Assembly (NCBI GenBank): GCA_905221605.1 | Contig: CAJNDS010000779.1 | Coordinates: forward strand, 1,252,001 to 1,316,000 | Length of the DNA: 64,000 bases | Reading direction: 5' to 3' | From: Symbiodinium natans | Taxonomy: Eukaryota > Sar > Dinophyceae > Suessiales > Symbiodiniaceae | Shown: positions 51,531 through 62,672 of the stretch, in pieces | Numbering within the stretch: position 1 is the stretch's first letter | Layout: the number at the start of each line of letters is the position of its first letter | Translations under genes and position numbers: made by a program | Notes under the pieces: generated by a model | The model's database searches: none | Seen by the model: the letters and a program-made list of their open reading frames with translations, nothing else | What the model was told of the DNA's origin: nothing

Positions 51531-52019
51531 GCCGGGGTCCGGGGTTGCGGACCCCAAACCCCAAACCCTGAACCCTAAACCCTGAACCCTAAACCCTGAA
51601 CCCTAAACCCTAAACCCTATAAACCCTAAACCCTAAACCCTAAACCCTAAACCCTAACCCTAAACCCTGGACCCTCAACCCTAAATTTTACTTGTAGGCA
51701 TTTCCCTCAAGGAAGGGCGACCTCCTTCAACAAACCCATGGTAACCGCCAAGCAGGGTAGATGTTGCAAATCACTATAAGGCCAAAAAAGACGTCCTTGC
51801 TTTTCCGGCATTATATATGTACACACACCTCTATACAGCAAAAATGCATCTACATATATGTTGTATATATATATATGTATATGTAATGCAACGAATACTT
51901 CAGTTCGATTTGGTAATTCAGGAAGAAGCTTGCAGCAAGGTGTTTTGGCCTCGCGACATGGGACTTCGTAGGCAGATTGTCTGGAGGGGATCGGTTTCAG
52001 ATCCGCGAAAAGTGCAAGT

Positions 52020-52069
52020 CAGGGTGTAGGGTTTAGGGTTTAGGGTTTAGGGTTTAGGGTTTAGGGTGC
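52020..52069. repeat. TTTAGGG block flanked by an 8-bp direct repeat
   Basis: GTGCAAGT at 52012-52019 and 52070-52077. Confidence 0.78.
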
Positions 52070-52117
52070 GTGCAAGTTCCGTTTTGGAGAGAGCGGCGAG
52101 AGATGCACATATGGGCG

Positions 52118-52218
52118 GGTTTACGAAAATAGGGAACCCCCGAATGCAGACCTTCAAATAGCAGGATTCGCCTTGTAGAAGGACCCAACAAGGTAACCCC
52201 CTAATAGCCTAAACCCCC
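52118..52218. mobile_element. Family-B palindromic element
   Basis: GGGTTTACGAAAATAGGGAA and CTAATAGCCTAAACCCCCC as arms; the core contains AGCAGGATTCG as in the copy at 57487. Confidence 0.7.
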
Positions 52219-52438
52219 CTATACCTAGGCATGGACATAGAGAAACATCTTTGTTGCAAGTCGTGGGGCATTGCCGAGGGAAATGGAGCAGTCGGAAGTC
52301 GCCCAAGTCGTTTGTATCCTACACCCCAAACCCCAAACCCTAAACCCCAAACCCTAAACCCTAAACCCCAAACCCCAAACCCTAAACCCTAAACCCTAAA
52401 CCCTAAACCCCAAACCCCAAACCGCCAGCCGACCCTGC

Positions 52439-52504
52439 CGCCCTGGCAGCAGGTCTCTCCCAAGATGGACAGCTCTCCTTTCAAGGATGGCACGCTGGCG
52501 CCAA
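52439..52504 (+). CDS. Exon candidate with two open frames
   Basis: After ACCGCCAG, phase 0 gives PTLPPWQQVSPKMDSSPF and another phase gives DPAALAAGLSQDGQLSF. An AA|GC donor lies at 52505. The frame cannot be chosen by eye. Confidence 0.45.
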
Positions 52505-52670
52505 GCCTGCAACCGTAGAAGCCCATGTTTTGTTTATGTGTGTGTACCCTTGCTTGTTACAGTAGGTTCTAGATAAGACTTCAGGTGTGAAGAATCCGTG
52601 CGAATCCTGGGAACCTAGGTCGTGGTCTGCTGTGCCAACGAGTCGCTGCACTCCGGTCTCAGATCATGGG

Positions 52671-52756
52671 AACCCTAAACCCTAAACCCTAAACCCTAAA
52701 CCCTAAACCCTAAACCCTAAACCCTAAACCCTAAACCCTAAACCCTAAACCCTACA
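52671..52756. repeat. CCCTAAA block
   Basis: Eleven to twelve units, nearly perfect. Confidence 0.92.
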
Positions 52757-53489
52757 CCGGGCTTGAAACTACAGGTTGCTGCCCGCCTTGTAGAAACAGG
52801 TGCGGTGCTTGTAGCACCTGGTGACTGGGACATGGCTGGGACCCCCAAAAAGGGCCCCTGGGGTGGGGGTCGTTGCAAGCCCCCCACAGCTCCCACTTCT
52901 CTTTTGCAGAACTGCTGGGTTTAGGGTTTAGGGTTTAGGGTTTAGGGCCTAACGTTTAGGTTTAGGGTTTAGGTGTAGTTGCCTACGGCCTGGCAGCAAG
53001 GAGTCCAGATGCAAAAAAAGGGGTTTAGGTGTAGTTCCTCTCAAAGACATGGTGCGGTAGGCCGAACTCGTAGGTTTCTTCACGGAATGACTTTGCGGAG
53101 TGGAGATGACTCCCCATGCCTCCCACGAAGCAAAGGAAATGATGCTCAGAGACCCAAAACCAGAAAACTTAGCCTCTTCAGGGAACAGACTTTCTGGAGT
53201 GAAGATGAGCCCGCATGACCCCTATTTTGAAAGCAATCAAAGTACATAGACACACCCAACTCCAACAAACTTAGACCCTTCAAGACAAAACACGCTTTTG
53301 TGGAGTGAAGATGATTCCCCATGTCCCCTACGAAGCAAAGCTGATAGCCTCAGACACCCCATCCCAACAAACTTACATCCAAACTCAGCCTCATATCGTG
53401 GAGTGAAGAGGGTTCCCCCATACGAATCAAGGTAGACATACTCAGACCCCCAACTCCAACGTAAGTTGGGGCCCAGGGTCGTCTCTGAG

Positions 53490-53561
53490 GAACCCAAACC
53501 TCAATGGGCTTCTGCCAGCGCCTGCCAAGCTGCACACGCGGCTCAGCGACGCCGCACCTCA
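53490..53561 (+). CDS. Exon candidate
   Basis: After GTCTCTGAG the frame reads NPNLNGLLPAPAKLHTRL then SDAAPQ, with a GC donor. A TTTAGGG block starts at about 53573. Confidence 0.57.
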
Positions 53562-54324
53562 GCTTGTTTTGGGGTTTAGGGTTTTTTGATTTAGGGTTTA
53601 GGGTTTAGGGTTTAGGCTACAACGATAAATGGGATCCTGGCTTTGTGAAATACATAATGGGTTCTGTCGGATAGCCAATGTAAAGTCAGAGGGTTATCCT
53701 GCAAGAGAGACCCCAAGAGCTAGATCAATGCTAGTTCTTCGCCTCAAACAAGCGCCGCAGTGTTCAAGACACCCCAAATCCTCCAGCCCCCTCCTGCATC
53801 TGTAAGCCCCCACCCACTCCCCGTCCACCCGCCTTGCGAAGCATTCCTACCCTCAACCCTCGACAAGAAGTCCCCAAATCCCAGAGACCCGAAAAAGGCC
53901 CAGTCCTTGAAGATGTGGAAGTCAGCGAAGTCGCGCATGCCCCTGGGGCTGAGCTTCCCAGGTTTTGGTGGGCTTTCCAGGTTGCAGGTTTTTGGGCTCT
54001 AGAGTTGCGGGTTTAGGGCAGGTTTAGGGGTCGGAGAACTCTAAAACACCGGGCTTGTCCGAGTGTGAGGGATTAGACGCTGCATCATGAGGGTCTCGTG
54101 CCCTAGGGCGACTCAAAGTTTCGAGACCTACGCAGGGGGTAGGTTTGAACATCATTTTAAGTTCATTGCCCTTAACCCCTATATAGTCCTTATAAAAAGC
54201 CTGTAAAACTGTAAAAAAGCAAATTTCCATAGGGCCTCCAAACCTACCCCAGTGTGGGGCTGTGCGGGGTCAGAAGGATTATCTAGGGGCTTTGGAGCAA
54301 GATTTCGACTGCTTCTTTGTAGGG

Positions 54325-54433
54325 GGCTACCAATTGGTTCTAGAGTAGGGAATGAGGGAATCAGGTACCTTACATCCCCCTGTATGTACCCTTTAAGGGA
54401 TTCTGCAGGGTAGCAAATTCCCTCATTTCTTAC
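54325..54433. mobile_element. Family-E element
   Basis: TTGGTTCTAGAGTAGGGAAT and CCTCATTTCTTACTAAGAAC as arms, with GGTACCTTACATCCC inside. Best-preserved copy. Confidence 0.72.
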
Positions 54434-54683
54434 TAAGAACCCGCAGGGTTGAGGTCATTTAGATGTTGAGTCGTGGGCGGCAAAAAGGTGGAAGAAATGG
54501 GGGAGAACACCTCTTCTTCGTTGTTCCACGCGCTACCCAGGTCCCCTAAAGACCACCCTAAACCCCAAACCTTAAACCCCAAAGAAAGGCTGATTTGTGC
54601 CCAGACCCTAAACCCTAAACCCTGAACCCTAAGCCCTAAACCCTAAACCCTAAACCCCAAACCCCTCCATCCCCGAAGCACAG

Positions 54684-54770
54684 GATGGCCACGATGGCCT
54701 TGAGCCGCGCGGCCTCCGTCTTCGGCAAGCGGAACTCGGAGCCTCCCTTGTTCATTCCTAACCTGAAGAA
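54684..54770 (+). CDS. Exon candidate with two ATGs
   Basis: After AGCACAG the frame reads MATMALSRAASVFGKRNS then EPPLFIPNLKK, followed by GTAGGGTTTTAGGG. It could be a start exon or an internal one. Confidence 0.55.
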
Positions 54771-55167
54771 GTAGGGTTTTAGGGTTTTAGGGTTTTAGGG
54801 TTTAGGGTTTAGGGTTTAGGGTTTGGGGTTTAGGGTTTGGGGGTTTGGGGTTTAGGGTTTAGGGTGCGAGGTTTAGGGAGAAGTAAAAGGCTTGTGGGGT
54901 TTGAAAATAGGTTCCTTACGGATCCTGAGCTGTTATGTGACCAGAACCTCCTGGTTTTAGGTTCTGAAGGTCGGGAGTTTTTGTCAAAAGTGGGTTTAGG
55001 GTTTAGGGTTTGGGGTTTAGGGCTTAGGGTTTCGGAGTTCGAGGGCACAATCGTCTAGCCCCGGCGGCAGCTGAGAGATCGGCAAGTGTTTAGGGTTTAG
55101 GGTTTCGGGTTTAGGGTTTAGGGTTTCATCCTAACCCCGGCGGCTCCCCTTTGCTTTCCGTTTTTAG

Positions 55168-55275
55168 AGCTTCGGCTCTCTGAGATCCCCTTTGGAACAG
55201 AAAGATTGCCCTTTGACATGCCTAGGTTAACTGAGATCCGCACTGCGATCCTCAACCCAGCCAGAACCGATAGAG
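55168..55275 (+). CDS. Exon candidate, canonical acceptor
   Basis: TTTCCGTTTTTAG leads into LRLSEIPFGTERLPFDMP then RLTEIRTAILNPARTDR, with a GC donor. One of the clearest acceptors in the window. No family recognised. Confidence 0.64.
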
Positions 55276-55446
55276 GCCCTGTAGCCCTAAGCCCTAAACC
55301 CTAAACCCTAAACCCTAAACCCTAAACCTAAGCCCTACAGACCCCCAAGCTCCAGAACTGAACCGCAGAGGATCGGAGTGACGAATCCTCACTTTGGGAC
55401 CGAGACTGGGTCTGTTAGTCAAGAAGACATCAAAAACAATAACTAG

Positions 55447-55454
<8 letters not shown>

Positions 55455-55479
<25 letters not shown>
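55455..55479. repeat. GA microsatellite
   Basis: About 12 GA units. Confidence 0.9.
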
Positions 55480-56413
55480 TTGCAGAGTTCCGCTTTCGAG
55501 GCTCAGGGCTGGTGATTGCGAAGTTTGAGGTTTCAGTCTGAAGGTTTGGGAGTTCGCAATCGGGTTGCTCGGATGTCAGCCGTTGCCTAGAGGGCAAACC
55601 CACCTTACTCCCTCAAACCCGAAGCCTACACCCAAGAAAGTACTCCATCTTCGCTGCCGATTGCAGGTTGGTTTCGGAGCTAGGAAGACCCCCAAGCCAC
55701 AAAGCCTCAGCTTGTCGTCCACTGACCAAGATTCAAACATCGCTGAAAACGCAACATGTCACCATTGCCGTGCTCACATCAAGGGCACCAGCAATAATGG
55801 CACGAGCCTGCCTGCAGATGGTAGAATTCGCCAGGCGAAGCATGACACGCATGCCAACGCCAAGCATTGTGTCCATGGGGAAGGCCAACAGTGTTTCTTC
55901 ACTTGCCCCGGGAAGTAACGAGCACTTTCTGACAGCTTGCAGACCGGCTGCTTACCCAGTTGAAGGCTATGGGCAAGGCAGCGTGCTTTTCAACATCTCA
56001 TCTCCTCTGCTTGTGGTTCTACAGGCCGTCGTCTGTAGCCAAAGAGGCTGCAGCAACAACACGCCTAAACCCTCAACCCTCAGCCTAAACCCTTCTAACA
56101 CTTCCGCAGCGACAGAGGGTTCAGATACTTCAGATACCTCAGCGGCACCGGAACAAGTTCAACACTATGTTGCACAAAGGCGCAGGTTCGGGGTTTATAG
56201 GGTTTAGGGTTGAAGCGCTTGGGGCTTGGGGCAGCAGTTACGAGGGCTATGGAGGAACCTAGAAACCTTAGCAGATGGAGCTTCTGAGATGTGAACCTAA
56301 ACCCCAAGCCCCCCAATTCTAGAATCCTAAAACCCGCAACCCCACACCACCCCAACGCAGGGATCCGGGGGGGGGGGGGGGGGGAGTGTGAGGTCACTAG
56401 GTCTCAACCACAG

Positions 56414-56439
56414 GACGCGTTCGGCCCCGCCGAAATCTG
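56414..56439 (+). CDS. Possible 26-bp exon with GTAAGA donor
   Basis: ACCACAG, then DAFGPAEI, then GTAAGAATTTC. The splice sites are canonical but the exon is very short. Confidence 0.3.
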
Positions 56440-56741
56440 GTAAGAATTTCAAAATGACTAGGTAGGCCCTTATGGTGCGGTTCTATATTGTCCCTTGCCC
56501 AGAGGGTCCATTGTAGTGCTATTATGGGTTTAGGTACCCCAAAACCCTATTTAGTATGGTGTTTGTGTACCTAATTCCACAATAGTAATACAGATGGACC
56601 CTGTGGGTTACTGGCTTTAAGAGGATCACATCCAGGAAGATTCTTTCCAAAGAATTAAAGGGCCATCCTCGATACAGGTTTGACTGAGCAAACCCGTTAT
56701 GAGCATGGGAGTCGACGCTCCCTAAACTCTAAACCCCAAAC

Positions 56742-56842
56742 TTGCTTAGCCAATAGTTGAACTTTAAACTTTTGGGTTTCCCTATTTAGTAGGAGTAATA
56801 AAGTTTAACCTTTTTCCCCCTTGGTTATTGGAGAAGTAAGGA
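56742..56842. mobile_element. Palindrome related to family D
   Basis: TAGCCAATAGTTGAACTTTA and AAAGTTTAACC then CTTGGTTATTGG form inverted arms around CCCTATTTAGTAGGAG. Confidence 0.6.
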
Positions 56843-57033
56843 AAACTTTCATCACACCGAAGCTTCAGCCCTATACCCCCTAAAACATCCCCCGAACATA
56901 CCCCCAGGCCCTACACTTCAGCCCGACACCCACCCTTTCTCCCGACAACCCTATAAGCAAGACTACCCGAACATACCCCTAAAATTCAGCCCTACACCCG
57001 CCCTAGAGCCTATAGGTCTCTAGCCCTGGAGCC

Positions 57034-57313
57034 CCTAAACCCTAAACCCTAAACCCTAAACCCTAAACCCTAAACCCTAAACCCTAAACCCTAAACCCTA
57101 AACCCTAAACCCTAAACCCTAACCTAAACCCTAAACCCTAAACCCTAAACCCTAAACCCTAAACCCTAAACCCTAAACCCTAAACCCTAAACCCTAAACC
57201 CTAAACCCTAAACCCTACACCCTACACCCTACACCCTACACCCTACACCCTACACCCTACACCCTACACCCTAAACCCAAACCCTAAAACCTAAACCCTA
57301 AAACCTAAACCCA
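57034..57313. repeat. Longest CCCTAAA run, with CCCTACA sub-array
   Basis: About 26 nearly perfect CCCTAAA units (57034-57215), then about nine CCCTACA units (57215-57275), then mixed units. Confidence 0.95.
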
Positions 57314-57314
57314 G

Positions 57315-57379
57315 GATCGACGCAGTCGGACCATCAGGCCATTGCGGGGCAGTCCGCCCGCGTGACTTGGAGTTGCTCA
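57315..57379 (+). CDS. Exon candidate between long telomere-type blocks
   Basis: After AACCCAG the frame reads IDAVGPSGHCGAVRPRDL then ELL, followed by GTAAGGGTTTAGGG. About 270 bp of CCCTAAA-type repeat lies on the left and 70 bp of TTTAGGG on the right. Confidence 0.5.
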
Positions 57380-57486
57380 GTAAGGGTTTAGGGTTTAGGG
57401 TTTAGGGTTTAGGGTTTAGGGTTTAGGGTTTAGGGTTTAGGGTTTAGGGGTTGCGGGATGTTGGGGTGGCTTGCTACCATCATAAA

Positions 57487-57582
57487 CGAGTTACCCAAAT
57501 ACAGACCCCCAAATAATGCGTAGGATTCGTTTATACTGAGGACCCCAATCCGGTACCCCTAATTACGGAAACCCCCAACAAG
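57487..57582. mobile_element. Family-B palindromic element
   Basis: Opposite-orientation core similar to 52118 (CGTAGGATTCG, GGACCCCAATCCGGTACCCC) ending TTACGGAAACCCCC. Confidence 0.62.
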
Positions 57583-58432
57583 TTTTGCATTCACATATTG
57601 ATGCATAATGATAACAACAAGAAGAAGAGTACGAATAGCAATACTGTAGCAACAATGATGAACACACCAATGGTCGGAATATGTTGGGTTGATCACAGTA
57701 AACATGTTTTGTGTAACGGAGCGTGGAGTGAGTAAAGTACCCTTCATGTAGTGTTAAGCAATGATGTGTAAGAAATGGGTTCAATGCAGTGATTTGTGTG
57801 CATATGTGCTCTCGTGTTGAGCTTATGCCTATGCTTATTTGTAGTATGTACTGTATGTTGTTTGATGTTTACGCAGATGTTTATATGCCAGGTACCTTGG
57901 GATCTTACGTTTCGAGTTACGGGCTTTGATTCGGCAGGGCCTGTACGCCTGGATTGTGTTATCGCAACGAGTTCGATTTCAGCAGCCTGGACTGGCCCTC
58001 TTAAAGGAAGGATGCAAGTGGCCTCATCCGCCCTGTCTACCCCTGGCTGAGCGATGCACTCTACACCCTATAAATCCTAAGCCACTGGTCCTGGTGGATT
58101 GGTTGAAAAGCTGCGCTCTTCCGTATTCATCAGGAGCTCACGGCTCTTTACTGCATGTACATAAGCAAGTGTTGAGATAAATTCAAAATATACACAAGCG
58201 TAAACAAGACTCAGAAATTAGTGAAATCAATAAATCAATACGTGAGTAGATATATGTAAATACATGACCTGCATGTCCGACGCGATGGCAAGCATCGCTC
58301 AAGATGATGTAGGCCCCAACGACTCGAAACATCGCATGATTGAGATCCGCACAAGAACAGCCACCAGTGTTGCGAGGGTGGGGTATGGGGTTTAGGGGTA
58401 TGGGGGTTTGGGGTTTTGGATTTTGGGTTTAG

Positions 58433-58568
58433 GACCCCAAGCGTCGACCTTGCCTCAAGCCCGAATGTAAGGTTCAAGCTTATGGTTGAGGGTCACAGCC
58501 CAGGAAACCTCGGGTACGGGCTCGCTTACGTTGCCGCCGGCCAGCACAGCCTACACATCCGACGTTTT
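58433..58568 (+). CDS. Exon candidate, open about 45 codons
   Basis: After GGTTTAG the frame reads TPSVDLASSPNVRFKLMV then EGHSPGNLGYGLAYVAAG and QHSLHIRR. The open frame runs on into a hydrophobic stretch to a stop near 58605. The donor is unclear. Confidence 0.5.
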
Positions 58569-58871
58569 TTACTCTTTGTTGTTCTTTTCCTGTTAGCATG
58601 TTTGTAAAGCTAATCTTCAATCTCAACCCTGTGACGCCGGCCTTGCCCCCAAAAGCATCAAAAACCCTGGCCCTATTGCATCTTACAAGCGAAAAACCAA
58701 CAACTACAACCCCGCGAATGTGACTGCCTAGAAGAGGCTTAGGGTTTAAGGTTTAGGGTGGGAAGCCCCCTAAAAACCCTGAGCGGGAGTTTGTGTTTTA
58801 GTGGATTCGGGACTTCACCCTTCGTGTTGTGATTTCTCCATTACGTAAGGCCCTGCATCTCAACGCCTTTC

Positions 58872-58984
58872 TTACTGGTTCTTAGTGGGGTATAAGGGCT
58901 TTATGCCCTGCATAATCCCTTAACGGGTCATAGAGGGGGCTATGTGGCACCTAGTTCCCTAACTCCCATTCAAGCACAAGTACG
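58872..58984. mobile_element. Family-E element, diverged
   Basis: ACTGGTTCTTAGTGGGGTAT at the left, CACCTAGTTCCCTAACTCCC at the right, with ATAATCCCTTAACGGGTCAT in the core. Confidence 0.6.
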
Positions 58985-59689
58985 TCCTTGGGTTTCGTGG
59001 TACACCCGGGCCTAGTAACAAGCTGTTTTTGGTTTAGGGTTAAGGGTTCAGGGGGTCTCCTTTTTTGGGGACTGTACCTCCCGGTTCTCTTGCCAGAGTG
59101 TCTGGGTCCAACCGGTAGCAGGGGTAGCTTGTTCTTGTGCAGAATCTTCCTCAGCAAGCCCTCCCAGATGCACGGCACAAAGGGATTTCGGGTTGCCATG
59201 GCCCTTTGCTTTGTCAACGCTGGGTGCCATTTTACATTTTACGGGTACTTAAACCCTACAAGGCATAACCCTAAACCCTAAACCCTCATGAACTAGTTTG
59301 TGGCATCTGTGAGGCATCCCGGAAGCTGCAACTTTCCGGGGGCTGACTGTAGGGTTTGTCAAGGGACTGAAGGAGGGACCCTTGTAAGGGACCTTTGGGG
59401 GTTATTTAGGGGCTACTTAGAAGGTATATGGGGACTATTTTTGGTAGAAATAAAGGGCTTAGTAGGTCGGCCCACTGAGCCCGCAGCAGAGAGCCGAGGG
59501 TTAAGGAAGAGGTTTCAGAGTTCCTGGTATCGAATCAGTCCGCGGTTGAGGATGGCTGAAGGTTTAGGGTTTAGGGTTTAGGGTTTAGGGTTTAGGGTTT
59601 ATATAGGGTTTAGGGTTTAGGGTTTAGGGTTTAGGGTTTGATGGTCTGCTGGCCTAAAGATCCGAAAGCCAAAGCCCTCAGTCTGTGAG

Positions 59690-59768
59690 GAAGTCCGCCA
59701 TCAAGAAAGATGCGGCCAAGAAGAAGCTCCGCTTCGACATCGAAGGCGTTTGGGTCTTGGGCCGAGAT
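59690..59768 (+). CDS. Exon candidate, Lys-rich
   Basis: After TCTGTGAG the frame reads KSAIKKDAAKKKLRFDIE then GVWVLGRD, followed by GTAAGGGGTTTAGG. Strong coding character. It joins 60102 in phase 0. Confidence 0.62.
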
Positions 59769-60101
59769 GTAAGGGGTTTAGGGTTTAGGGCTAGGGTTTA
59801 GGGTTTAGGGTTTAGGGTTTCGGGTTTAGGGGTGTTTCGGGGCCCTCTATGTGCACATGAGCCCACACAAGTTCTGTTGGACATTTTCTGTCAGTTCGTG
59901 CTTGCTAGAGGCGGCGGAAACAGGCAACTCTCCCAGCCCTTTACCCTGAATTTCCAGCCCCTAAACCCTAGCCCTAAACCCTAAACCCTGAGCACTGAGC
60001 CCTGAGCCCTAAACCCTAAACCCTAAACCCTAATCCCTAATCCCTAAACCCTAAACCCTAAACCCTAGCCCTAAACCCTATACACCCTAAACCCTAAGCA
60101 G

Positions 60102-60213
60102 GTGCCGAAGCAGAGCTGCCTCTTACGGACCTCCTGCCGCCAGTCAGCCCAGTCCTCAGGAAATCCGATGGCTCCGAAGTCCCCCATTAGTTTCGAAAAC
60201 CGGCAAAGAGCGG
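60102..60213 (+). CDS. Exon candidate following 59690
   Basis: After CTAAGCAG, phase 0 reads VPKQSCLLRTSCRQSAQS then SGNPMAPKSPISFENRQR, ending at GTGTAGGG. A second frame is also open and acidic. Membership inferred from phase. Confidence 0.48.
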
Positions 60214-60269
60214 GTGTAGGGTTTGGGGTTTGGGGTTTAGGGTTTAGGGTTTGGGGTTTAGGGTTTAGG

Positions 60270-60372
60270 GTTTACCTCATGTAGATTCCCTAATGGTCCC
60301 TTGAGAAATGTACTGTAAGAACCCCCCCCCCCAAACCCTATTCTAATTATGAGGCACCTATACTAGGCAGCC
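60270..60372. mobile_element. Family-H element, partial
   Basis: ATTCCCTAATGGTCCCTTGA, a C run, and AAACCCTATTCTAATTATGA. It sits directly after a TTTAGGG block. Confidence 0.58.
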
Positions 60373-60476
60373 TTCGAATCTGCCAGCGTACCATGCAGGG
60401 GGATCGGAACTGCGTAGCTTCTCTCATTGTAACCCTAAACCCTAAACCCTAAACCCTAAACCCTAATGGTGCTGAG

Positions 60477-60543
60477 GTGCCGACCCGGAAGCGGCAGACT
60501 TTAACAAGCCGAAGACGCCGTGGCTTCTGCTTCTTGGGCTCAG
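60477..60543 (+). CDS. Exon candidate
   Basis: After GGTGCTGAG one frame reads ADPEAADFNKPKTPWLLL then LGL, followed by GTGCAGAG. CCCTAAA repeats lie on the left. Confidence 0.42.
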
Positions 60544-61310
60544 GTGCAGAGTAAGGGCCCCCATTTCCCTTGAACTGTGTAGGGGTCCTGCTGCCCTAAA
60601 CCCTAAACCCTAAACCCTAAACCCTAAACCCTAAACCCTAAACCCTCAGTTAAGGTATATTTCTGAATTACGGGGTGCTGGATGTGTGGACAATCCCATC
60701 GAGAAAGGACTAGACGTACCGGTGCGCGGCGAAGGGGTTTCACCCTTGAGCCCCACCCCCGCCGAAAAGAAGAAGATGACGCAGGCAGGAAGAGTGTGAG
60801 AGAGAGAGAGAGTGAGAGAGAAAAACAGAAGGAGTGTAAATTAACTGAAACAGTTCGCTTTAGCCAAGGCAGCACCCAACGGACGCGGAGCCTTTGGGGG
60901 ACAACGCGCCGCTGAGATCAGATTTAAACCAGATACCCACAGCTTGCAGGGCTTCGGGTTATGATTATTATTGGTATTGTTGGTACTAGTATGTATACAT
61001 TGTAGCACATAATATGTCTTTATACAAAACTTACGTACTGCTGTGTAATCCAGTTTAATCCAGTGCAATGTGGTATACTGCAATGTAACATAACTAGATG
61101 CTATGCCTTAGTTAGGTATACATTCATATGTGTGCGTTTGTCTGCATTTTCATCCGTACCCTGAAGTCCGCTGCTCTTCATTGGACCTTCTCGGGTGCTG
61201 TCGTTGCTGGCTCTGTTGGATATCTTGGCTTTCGGAAAGGCCCCGAAATGCCCTTCAGCCCCTACAGGCCTGCAAGGGGTCCCTTCCTTTAACCCCACAA
61301 TTGCCCTTCC

Positions 61311-61410
61311 AAACCCTAAACCCTAAACCCTAAACCCTAAACCCTAAACCCTAAACCCTAAACCCTAAACCCTAAACCCTAAACCCTAAACCCTAAACCC
61401 TAAACCCTAT
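61311..61410. repeat. CCCTAAA block
   Basis: About 14 perfect units. Confidence 0.93.
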
Positions 61411-61585
61411 CTAAAACCTGTAACCCTAACATGGCATGCCACAGCCGGCTTGGGAGCGGGAGTCTCGGCCAGCTTGTGCTTGTGCCGAGGCTCCGCAGGT
61501 TTCGGGTTTAGGGTTTAGGGTTTAGGGTTTAGGGTTTAGGGTTTAGGGTTTAGGGGGAGTTGGGGTGATTTTGGGGGTTTCAGAG

Positions 61586-61682
61586 GTTGGAACGTTGCGG
61601 TTTGCGCCCGCGGCCTCCCACTTCCGACGCGCCGAGGATGAGCCGAGGGACCCAAACCGAGCCGATGGCCAAGGCCACCCCA
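61586..61682 (+). CDS. Exon candidate, 97 bp
   Basis: After TTTCAGAG the frame reads VGTLRFAPAASHFRRAED then EPRDPNRADGQGHP, ending at GTTTAGGG, where a very long TTTAGGGG array begins. Confidence 0.55.
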
Positions 61683-62120
61683 GTTTAGGGTTTAGGGTTT
61701 AGGGTTTAGGGGTTTAGGGGTTTAGGGGTTTAGGGGTTTAGGGGTTTAGGGGTTTAGGGGTTTAGGGGTTTAGGGGTTTAGGGGTTTAGGGGTTTAGGGG
61801 TTTAGGGGTTTAGGGGGTTAGGGGTTAGGGGTTTAGGGGTTTAGGGGTTTAGGGGTTTAGGGGTTTAGGGGTTTAGGGGTGTAGGGGTTTAGGGGTTTAG
61901 GGGTTTAGGGGTTTAGGGGTTTTAGGGTTTTAGTTTAGGGGTTTAGGGGTTTAGGGGTTTAGGGGTTTAGGGGTTTAGGGGTTTAGGGGTTTAGGGGCTT
62001 AGGGGCTTAGGGGTTTAGGGGTTTGGGGGTTTGGGGGTTTGGGGGTTTAGGGGTTTAGGGGTTTAGGGGTCTCGGGTTTAGGGTTTAGGGTTTAGGGTGG
62101 TTTAGGGTTTAGGGTTTAGG
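61683..62120. repeat. TTTAGGGG octamer array
   Basis: About 45 copies of TTTAGGGG with a few CTTAGGGG and TTTGGGGG variants, bounded on both sides by normal TTTAGGG heptamers. Confidence 0.95.
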
Positions 62121-62204
62121 ACCCCAAGGCCCGGTCCAAGCTTGCCCCCGCTGGTTCTAACAATGGCCGGCTGTGAAGTTCGGCCACTTTAACAGCCCGA
62201 AGAA

Positions 62205-62285
62205 GCAAAAAGGGGCCCTACGGTATACCCTTTAAGGGAGTACATAGGGTACCTCATTCCTTCATTCCCTACTGAGAACCAGTCA
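62205..62285. mobile_element. Family-E element, left end partial
   Basis: GGTATACCCTTTAAGGGAGT core and ACCTCATTCC then CCCTACTGAGAACCAGTC at the right. Confidence 0.58.
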
Positions 62286-62637
62286 GTTGCAGTCTAGCCA
62301 GGCTCGGTCTGGTTAGCTTCCCTGGGCCACAACAGGATACAGTAGCTTTCTAAGTAGGCCCTGGGATATTTTGTATGTTCCCCTATTGGGTTTTAAGAGG
62401 ATCATATATCGGAATGTTTTTAATGGCCATCCTAGCTTTGAAGGCCTTTGGGGGTTCAGGGAATTTTCGGGAAGTCAGATGCGTTTTGTGCTGGTTTGGG
62501 GGCCCCAAGCTAAGCTCGAAACCCACAAGCCAGCAGCGGAAAGGGCTGCTTCTGGCGAGGCAACCTCCCGGCGTTGCTGCAGATGCGGGCCCTGTGGCAC
62601 ATGGGTGGCGTCTGGGCTGCAGCCTCCCTAGTTTGAG

Positions 62638-62672
62638 GCTCATGGATACCTTCAAGTGGCGCCCGAAGTACC
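62638..62672 (+). CDS. Weak exon candidate
   Basis: The frame reads LMDTFKWRPKY, followed by GTAAGGTC. An acidic open segment (LQTEDEDEETEVWLTT and a stop) lies at 62893-62943 and might be a final exon, but the phases do not match. Confidence 0.3.
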
